From Pauljensenia sp902373545 (GTDB taxonomy: Bacteria > Actinomycetota > Actinomycetes > Actinomycetales > Actinomycetaceae), in contig NZ_JAPWAG010000006.1 in NCBI RefSeq assembly GCF_041432775.1, positions 58,604-122,603 on the forward strand: 64,000 bases of DNA. The letters are read 5' to 3'. The notes under the pieces were generated by a model. The model was not told where the DNA came from. It made no database searches and was given only the letters and a program-made list of their open reading frames with translations. The position numbers were made by a program, and so were the translations under genes. This document shows, piece after piece, positions 59,949 to 64,000 of this stretch (positions within the stretch are counted from its first letter, which is position 1; the number at the start of each line of letters is the position of its first letter).

Positions 59949-60314
59949 TTATTCTTCTCTCGTACGTTTGCGATAGACCAGCACACCGAGGCCGTGGGCC
60001 CCGAAACCGAGCAAGCTGTAGCCCACCCCGTAGATGAGGGCACTGTCGTTGAGGAACAGGTACATCGGCGCCAGAAAGCACACAAAAGGCGCGAGCAGCC
60101 ACAGGAGGCTAAAGCCCTCCTTCACACCGTCCCAGGCGCCGAACCCCATTGCCAAGATCGGCAGGATTACGAGCAGGATCAGGAACACGAGGCTCTTCAC
60201 GATCTCCATCGAGTCCGAGACGCTCGAGAGACTAAACCACGCCGCCAGCACCAGCAGGTAGATGCCAAACAGCACTGCGATACGAATCCACGTTGATTGT
60301 GTCGTCCACCTCAT
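59949..60314 (-). CDS. Small four-helix membrane protein, paralog of 62911-63270
   Basis: 121 residues with four predicted membrane helices: IAVLFGIYLLVLAAWF, LVFLILLVILPILAMGF, LLWLLAPFVCFLAPMYLF and YGVGYSLLGFGAHGLGVLVY. A conserved cytoplasmic loop reads AWDGVKEGFSLLW. The protein at 62911 shares this loop word for word as well as the FVCFL.PM.LF.N.SAL block and the MRW.T.STW start. Function not recognised; no transporter or enzyme motif. Confidence 0.75.
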   Translation of the reverse strand: MRWTTQSTWIRIAVLFGIYLLVLAAWFSLSSVSDSMEIVKSLVFLILLVILPILAMGFGAWDGVKEGFSLLWLLAPFVCFLAPMYLFLNDSALIYGVGYSLLGFGAHGLGVLVYRKRTREE

Positions 60315-60396
60315 GACTCAATGATAGCCGCCTCACATGAAGAAAACAGCTCTTTGACACGTCAGCTGTGCGGGCCTCGACAAGGGCGTGAATGAC

Positions 60397-60423
60397 CCGG
60401 CGTCGCGGTGCTCGCAACGCCGG
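60397..60423 (-). terminator. Terminator of the 60438-60617 gene
   Basis: CCGGCGT (60397-60403) pairs with ACGCCGG (60417-60423), 15 bp beyond the stop. Confidence 0.6.
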
Positions 60424-60437
60424 CAGTGGGGTGTGGG

Positions 60438-60617
60438 CTACCTGCAGAAGCTACCGAAGAAGCCGCTCTTCTTGCGGGCGGCGGCATACTCCTCGTCGGT
60501 ATGGTTCTTGTCGCACCACTGATCCGGGGGAACCTGTTCCTTCACCGAGTCGATGTGCTTGCCGCAGCCCTTCCAGGTGGTCTTTCCGCATACCTCGCAG
60601 GTGGTGGGTCGACACAT
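60438..60617 (-). CDS. Small Cys-rich (zinc-ribbon-like) protein
   Basis: 59 residues, read directly: MCRPTTCEVCGKTTWKGCG...HIDSVKEQVPPDQWCDKNH..., ending GFFGSFCR. The CxxC pair, a further Cys and a late Cys-His make a plausible zinc knuckle. Small proteins with the start MCRPTTC and a CGKTTW.GCG.H core are widespread in actinobacteria without known function. GGAAGG lies upstream of the ATG. A longer frame overlaps it on the same strand but has shadow-like composition, whereas this frame carries the conserved pattern and a good start. Confidence 0.75.
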   Translation of the reverse strand: MCRPTTCEVCGKTTWKGCGKHIDSVKEQVPPDQWCDKNHTDEEYAAARKKSGFFGSFCR

Positions 60618-60642
60618 GGTTGTTTCCTTCCGTTGTTGCGCC

Positions 60643-60664
60643 GCGGATCCTTGGGCGGATCCGC
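60643..60664 (-). terminator. Terminator of the CstR-like / CoA-disulfide reductase operon
   Basis: GCGGATCC (60643-60650) pairs with GGATCCGC (60657-60664), 6-nt loop, 48 bp beyond the regulator's stop. Confidence 0.65.
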
Positions 60665-60711
60665 GCCATGGTGTTGTGACGTTGCGCCCGCAGTCTGGCT
60701 ACGCCGTCGCA

Positions 60712-61017
60712 TTAGGCCAATCTGAGGAACAGTTGCTCGAGTTCTTCGAGCGTGATGCTCCCGGTTGTGACGAGAGATTCTACCGCTTCGAACTCCGACG
60801 CAGGAGCGTTTTCGGCTCCCGCATCCTCAATCGCACACTGGGACATGATCGTCGCGACGGCAAGGTAGCTGGCGCGCTTGACTGCAGAGTTAACGGCCGC
60901 GAACTGGGTGAGCACGTCACGGCAATTTGTATTTCCACTTTCGATGTGGTCGATGAGGCTGTCGAGCTGCCCGCGCGCACGCTTGAGCCGGTTCACGACC
61001 TGCTTGCGCGTCGTCAT
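60712..61017 (-). CDS. cstR: CsoR-family regulator, CstR-like (persulfide sensor type)
   Basis: 101 residues from ATG at 61017, which overlaps the stop of the reductase gene (ATGA). All-helical DUF156 fold. Cys32 (NTNCRDVLTQ) and Cys61 (MSQCAIED) match the two cysteines of CstR. The copper-binding His of true CsoR, four residues before the second Cys, is Ile57 here. That makes a reactive-sulfur sensor much more likely than a copper sensor; the symbol rests on this reasoning. The C-terminus is acidic. It should repress the upstream-encoded reductase through the operator at 62749-62764. Confidence 0.85.
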   Translation of the reverse strand: MTTRKQVVNRLKRARGQLDSLIDHIESGNTNCRDVLTQFAAVNSAVKRASYLAVATIMSQCAIEDAGAENAPASEFEAVESLVTTGSITLEELEQLFLRLA

Positions 61018-62696
61018 GCGCACCCCTCCCCCGTGACGAGGACGGCCTCGGCCTTGTCTCCGAGCCACGCCCGCAGCGTCTGAATGCCGCCCGACAGCAT
61101 GGTCACATTGAAGCCCGCGTGGCGCACGATGCGGTAGCCGATCCACGAGCGCACGCCCGCGGCGCACATGACGACGAAGGGCTGGTCGCCGACCTTCTCA
61201 TCGACCCAGGAGCGGACCTCGTCGAGGCGGTCGCGCAGCTGGGTGTGGGGAATGTTGAGGGAGTTGGGCATGTGCCCGGCAGCGTACTCGCCAGGCGTGC
61301 GCACGTCCAGGACCGGCATGTCCTCGGTGAGGGCGTCCGGGCCGGTGAGGACAAGCTCGCCGGTCACCACGTTGTGGGCGACCATGCCGGTCTGGTTGAC
61401 GGGGTCCTTGGCTTGGCCGTATGGCGGGGCGTAGGCGAGGTCCAGGTCGATGAGGTCCGTCGCGCTCAGGTCGGCCCGCATGGCGGTCGCGATGACGTCG
61501 ATGCGGCGGTCCACGCCGTCGGCGCCCACGGCCTGCGCGCCGAGAATCTGTCCGTCGGTGCCGACGTGCATGAGGATGTGCACGGGCTTGGCGCCGGGGA
61601 AATAGCCCGCGTGCTGGTTGGCGTGCGTGTGCACCGTGAAGTACTGCGTGCCCGAGGCGTCGAGGGCCTGGCGGTTAGCGCCGGTCATGGCGGCGGTAAG
61701 GCTCCCGACCCGAACGATTGCGGTGCCCTGGGGGCTCGGGATGGGGCGCGCGGCGGCCTCGCCATGCTCGGCGTCGACGATCGCGTCAGCGACGAGGCGT
61801 CCCCCGCGGTTCGCAGGTCCGGCCAAGGCGACGGGGCGGTCGTGGTCTCGGCCGACCGTGCCGTCGCCGATCGCGTAGACGTCATCGGCGCTAGTACGCC
61901 CGTGCTCGTCGACGAGGATGTAGCCGCGGCTGGTCTCGATGCCCGCGGCCTCGGCGAAGGCGGTGTCGGGGCGTACGCCGGTCGACAGCACGATGACGTC
62001 GGCGGTCAGGACGATGCCGTCGGAAAGCGTCACGGAGTCGTGGTCGTCGCCGTGGATGATGGACTGAACGGCAACTCCTGCATGAACACACACGCCGAGG
62101 CCGCGCAGCTCGCGGGTGACCAGCGTGGCCATCTCGACTTCGAGGGGCGGCAGGACGTGCTCGGCGAACTCGACGAGGTGGGTCTCGAAGCCTCTGTGCG
62201 CGAGGGCCTCGGCGGCCTCGATGCCGATGAAGCCGGCGCCGAGGACGACGGCTCGCGTTCCCGAGGCCTCGCGCAGGGCGAGGGCGTCGTCGACCGTACG
62301 CAGGGTGTGTACGCGCGGGGAGTCGAGGCCGTCGATCGGGGGCCGGCTCGCGAGGGCTCCTGGGGAGAGGATCAGGTGGTCGTAGGTGAGCGTGCAGTCC
62401 TCGCCCGTCTCTGTGTTGACGACCTGGACGCTGCGGGCGCCCGGGTCAATCGCCGTGACCTCGGAGTTGATGCGCACGTCCAAGTTGAGTGCGGCCTTGA
62501 GGGTTTGCGGGGTGTGGAGGAGGAGCTTGGCGGGGTCTTCGATCTCGCCGCCGACGTAATACGGGAGCCCGCAGTTCGCGAAGGACACGTACTTGCTGCG
62601 CTCCAGCACGATGATCTCGGCGCCCTCGTCGCGCCTGCGCAGGCGTGCCGCCGCGCTCATGCCACCCGCGACTCCTCCGACGACTACTACTCGCAT
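61014..62696 (-). CDS. CoA-disulfide / persulfide reductase with C-terminal rhodanese domain (CoADR-RHD)
   Basis: 560 residues from ATG at 62696 (MRVVVVGGVAGG, the FAD-binding GxGxxG region); AAGTGAG precedes it. FAD domain, active-site Cys42 in SFANCGLPYYVGG (the single-Cys redox centre of CoA-disulfide reductases), an NAD(P)-binding segment VVLGAGFIGIEAAEAL, dimerisation domain, then a rhodanese domain (~455-555) whose loop Cys511 lies in MCAAGVRS. Known CoADR-RHD enzymes reduce CoA persulfides and polysulfides with NADH. First gene of a two-gene operon with the CstR-like regulator, fitting a sulfide/persulfide detoxification role. Confidence 0.92.
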   Translation of the reverse strand: MRVVVVGGVAGGMSAAARLRRRDEGAEIIVLERSKYVSFANCGLPYYVGGEIEDPAKLLLHTPQTLKAALNLDVRINSEVTAIDPGARSVQVVNTETGEDCTLTYDHLILSPGALASRPPIDGLDSPRVHTLRTVDDALALREASGTRAVVLGAGFIGIEAAEALAHRGFETHLVEFAEHVLPPLEVEMATLVTRELRGLGVCVHAGVAVQSIIHGDDHDSVTLSDGIVLTADVIVLSTGVRPDTAFAEAAGIETSRGYILVDEHGRTSADDVYAIGDGTVGRDHDRPVALAGPANRGGRLVADAIVDAEHGEAAARPIPSPQGTAIVRVGSLTAAMTGANRQALDASGTQYFTVHTHANQHAGYFPGAKPVHILMHVGTDGQILGAQAVGADGVDRRIDVIATAMRADLSATDLIDLDLAYAPPYGQAKDPVNQTGMVAHNVVTGELVLTGPDALTEDMPVLDVRTPGEYAAGHMPNSLNIPHTQLRDRLDEVRSWVDEKVGDQPFVVMCAAGVRSWIGYRIVRHAGFNVTMLSGGIQTLRAWLGDKAEAVLVTGEGCA

Positions 62697-62748
62697 GTTC
62701 GACTCACTTTCTGGCTCAAGGACGGGTTTTCTTCGACAGACTCCAATA

Positions 62749-62764
62749 ATACCCCCGGGGGTAT
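62749..62764. promoter_or_regulatory. CsoR/CstR-type operator
   Basis: Perfect 16-bp palindrome ATACCCCCGGGGGTAT located 53 bp upstream of the reductase start. It matches the known CsoR-family operator layout: T-A ends flanking a G-tract/C-tract centre. Confidence 0.85.
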
Positions 62765-62910
62765 CCAAGGGCGCGTTCACACACATCTCAGCGACAACAG
62801 GTCACCAAGACCCACACATCAACCGTCCACAGGGCCCCTCCCCCGGCTCGGACCCCCATCCACGACAACTCCCGACGAGGCCTGGGCTGGGTGAGTCGAA
62901 CAATCGCACG

Positions 62911-63270
62911 TTAGCGCGCACTGGAACGTCGAACAAACGCTCCCAAGGCATTCGCGATGATGCCGAACACTGCGTAGACGCCACCGAGGTAGAGCGCACT
63001 GACGTTGAAAAACAGGAACATCGGCACCAGGAAGCACACAAAGGGAGCGACGAACCAGAGGAGACTGAAGCCCTCCTTCACGCCATCCCACGCGGCAACG
63101 ATGATCGCGATGAGCGGCAGCGCAATGAAAAGGATCGTGAACGCGAGGGCTTTGCCGCCATCGTCTATATCGGCGAGCTGGTTGACGCCGAACCAGATCC
63201 CCGATGCAGCCATGTACCCACACGCCAGCACGAGGATGCGCATCCACGTTGATTTTGTCATCCACCTCAT
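62911..63270 (-). CDS. Small four-helix membrane protein, paralog of 59949-60314
   Basis: 119 residues from ATG at 63270 (MRWMTKSTWMR), chosen to match the paralog start MRWTTQSTW. Four membrane helices, with the shared loop AWDGVKEGFSLLW and FVCFLVPMFLFFNVSAL. The pair flanks the Cys-rich, CstR and CoADR genes, suggesting segment duplication or repeated insertion at this spot. Function unknown. Confidence 0.75.
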   Translation of the reverse strand: MRWMTKSTWMRILVLACGYMAASGIWFGVNQLADIDDGGKALAFTILFIALPLIAIIVAAWDGVKEGFSLLWFVAPFVCFLVPMFLFFNVSALYLGGVYAVFGIIANALGAFVRRSSAR

Positions 63271-63474
63271 GGCACCGATGTTACACCTACGCGCCGCCAT
63301 AAAACACGCATTTACCTCTTTGACACCAGCATCGGTTGGTGGGACAAAGATGCGTGTTGAGCGCGCGTCGGGACAGTAGGTGTCCCCCTGCGAGAACTAC
63401 CAGTGGGGTTAGGCTTGTGTTGTTGACACTTCGTTAAGCGGGTGTGTGTGCCTGCGGAGAGTGAGGTGCCTGTT

Positions 63475-63786
63475 ATGGGAACTCGTCGTCGTTTTACGCC
63501 GGAGTATCGTCGTGATGTTGCGTCTTTGGTGTTGGATACAGGGTCTTCGATCGCGTCTGTGGCCCGGGATTTAGGGCTGGGTGAATCGGTGGTGGGCCGG
63601 TGGGTCAAACTCGAGCGCGAGCGGCGTCAAGCCGTGCGTGAGGGTCGTCCTGATCCGCGTGAGATGGAAGCTGAGATCACGGCATTGCGCCGGAGGGTGC
63701 GCGAGCTGGAGAAGGAGAACGAGTTCTTGGGAAAAGCCAGCGCCTTCTTCGCCTCCGTGCACCACAACACCAGCGCTTTGAGCTGA
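63475..63786 (+). CDS. IS3-family transposase OrfA
   Basis: 103 residues from ATG at 63475, with GAGGTG 7 nt upstream; the longer frame adds residues unlike the family. HTH_Tnp_1 helix-turn-helix (RRRFTPEYRRDVASLVL...SVARDLGLGESVVGRWV), then a leucine-zipper-like coiled coil (MEAEITALRRRVRELEKENEFLGKA region) used for OrfA/OrfAB contacts. A GGGAAAA slip heptamer in the correct phase (63729-63735) would allow -1 frameshifting into orfB to make the fused transposase, as known for IS3 elements. Confidence 0.92.
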   Translation: MGTRRRFTPEYRRDVASLVLDTGSSIASVARDLGLGESVVGRWVKLERERRQAVREGRPDPREMEAEITALRRRVRELEKENEFLGKASAFFASVHHNTSALS

Positions 63787-64000
63787 TGGACGCGCACAAG
63801 GGCTTCCTACTCGATTACCTTGATGGCCAAGGTCTTGGGTGTCACGCGCGCGGGCTATTACGCGTGGAAAAACCGTGCACCCCAGCGGGGCAAGCGCGCA
63901 TCGGCGCGTCGGCGTTTGGATGAGGCGGTGGCCTGGGAACACGAGGTCTCGGGCGGCACCTATGGGCCTCCATGTGTCCGCCATGCTCTGGCGCGCGCGG
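63735..64000 (+). pseudogene. IS3-family transposase OrfB, frameshifted and cut by window edge
   Basis: In the -1 frame after the slip site the sequence reads ...RFELMDAHKG, then the reading is lost at 63801-63810 (GGCTTCCTAC). Removing one T restores the family pattern GSYSITLMAKVLGVTRAG, which continues in the other frame as YYAWKNRAPQRGKRA and SGGTYGPP. One extra T therefore breaks orfB, either a real mutation or a sequencing error. The DDE catalytic core lies beyond the window. Confidence 0.82.

Larger units (their letters stand above)
63381..64000 (+). mobile_element. IS3-family insertion sequence, left part (runs off right edge)
   Basis: orfA at 63475-63786 and the start of orfB identify it. 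The left end is placed provisionally at TGTCCCCCTG (63381), because IS3 ends begin with TG; without the right end the inverted repeat cannot be confirmed. orfB carries a frameshift, so this copy is probably inactive. Confidence 0.75.

Noticed and set aside
61119..62894. Plus-strand 591-codon frame opposite the CoADR gene
   Set aside because: Shadow frame with low-complexity Val/Gly/Asp composition and no recognisable fold.

Overview
The window is high-GC Gram-positive DNA. Codon use, HU, NCS2 permease, ROK regulator, and very large secreted proteins ending in choline-binding-type wall repeats suggest an Actinomycetaceae member, most likely Schaalia/Actinomyces of the odontolytica type (inference from gene content; no 16S present).

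Region 1 (1-10.4 kb) is metabolic. A ROK repressor and a partial M81 (MlrC-type) metallohydrolase are read leftward. Divergent from them is a complete family-5 peptide-type ABC importer: lipoprotein, two permeases and a fused double ATPase. HU and an NCS2 purine/pyrimidine permease follow. About 0.8 kb of gene-poor DNA then carries a 13-bp inverted-repeat element and a 19-bp tandem repeat.

Region 2 (11.2-54 kb) is the main content: ten consecutive minus-strand paralogous genes for giant secreted proteins, each with a signal peptide and 6-9 C-terminal wall-binding repeats. Three (11490, 17878, 47251) are C5a-peptidase/lactocepin-like subtilases with intact Asp/His/Asn/Ser. Four (29643, 33467, 36981, 40776) keep the fold but have lost the catalytic Ser, and variously His or the oxyanion Asn: pseudo-subtilases. 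Three (22541, 26023, 44329) lack the protease and carry BspA-type leucine-rich repeats; the two largest subtilases carry both. Almost every gene has its own promoter region and a strong GC hairpin terminator of one sequence family. A ~165-200 bp structured repeat occurs three times and divides the array into blocks. Near-identical stretches between neighbours point to duplication and gene conversion.

Region 3 (54.2-64 kb) is a mosaic of small loci: a YbjQ/UPF0145 protein, a NYN-domain nuclease-like protein, an alpha/beta hydrolase, an XRE-ImmA/IrrE fusion coupled to an unknown gene, a SAM methyltransferase, and an orphan DarT1-type NADAR antitoxin. A persulfide/CoA-disulfide locus (CoADR-rhodanese, CstR-like regulator and a matching operator) is flanked by two paralogous small membrane proteins. 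The left part of an IS3-family element with a frameshifted orfB runs off the right edge.
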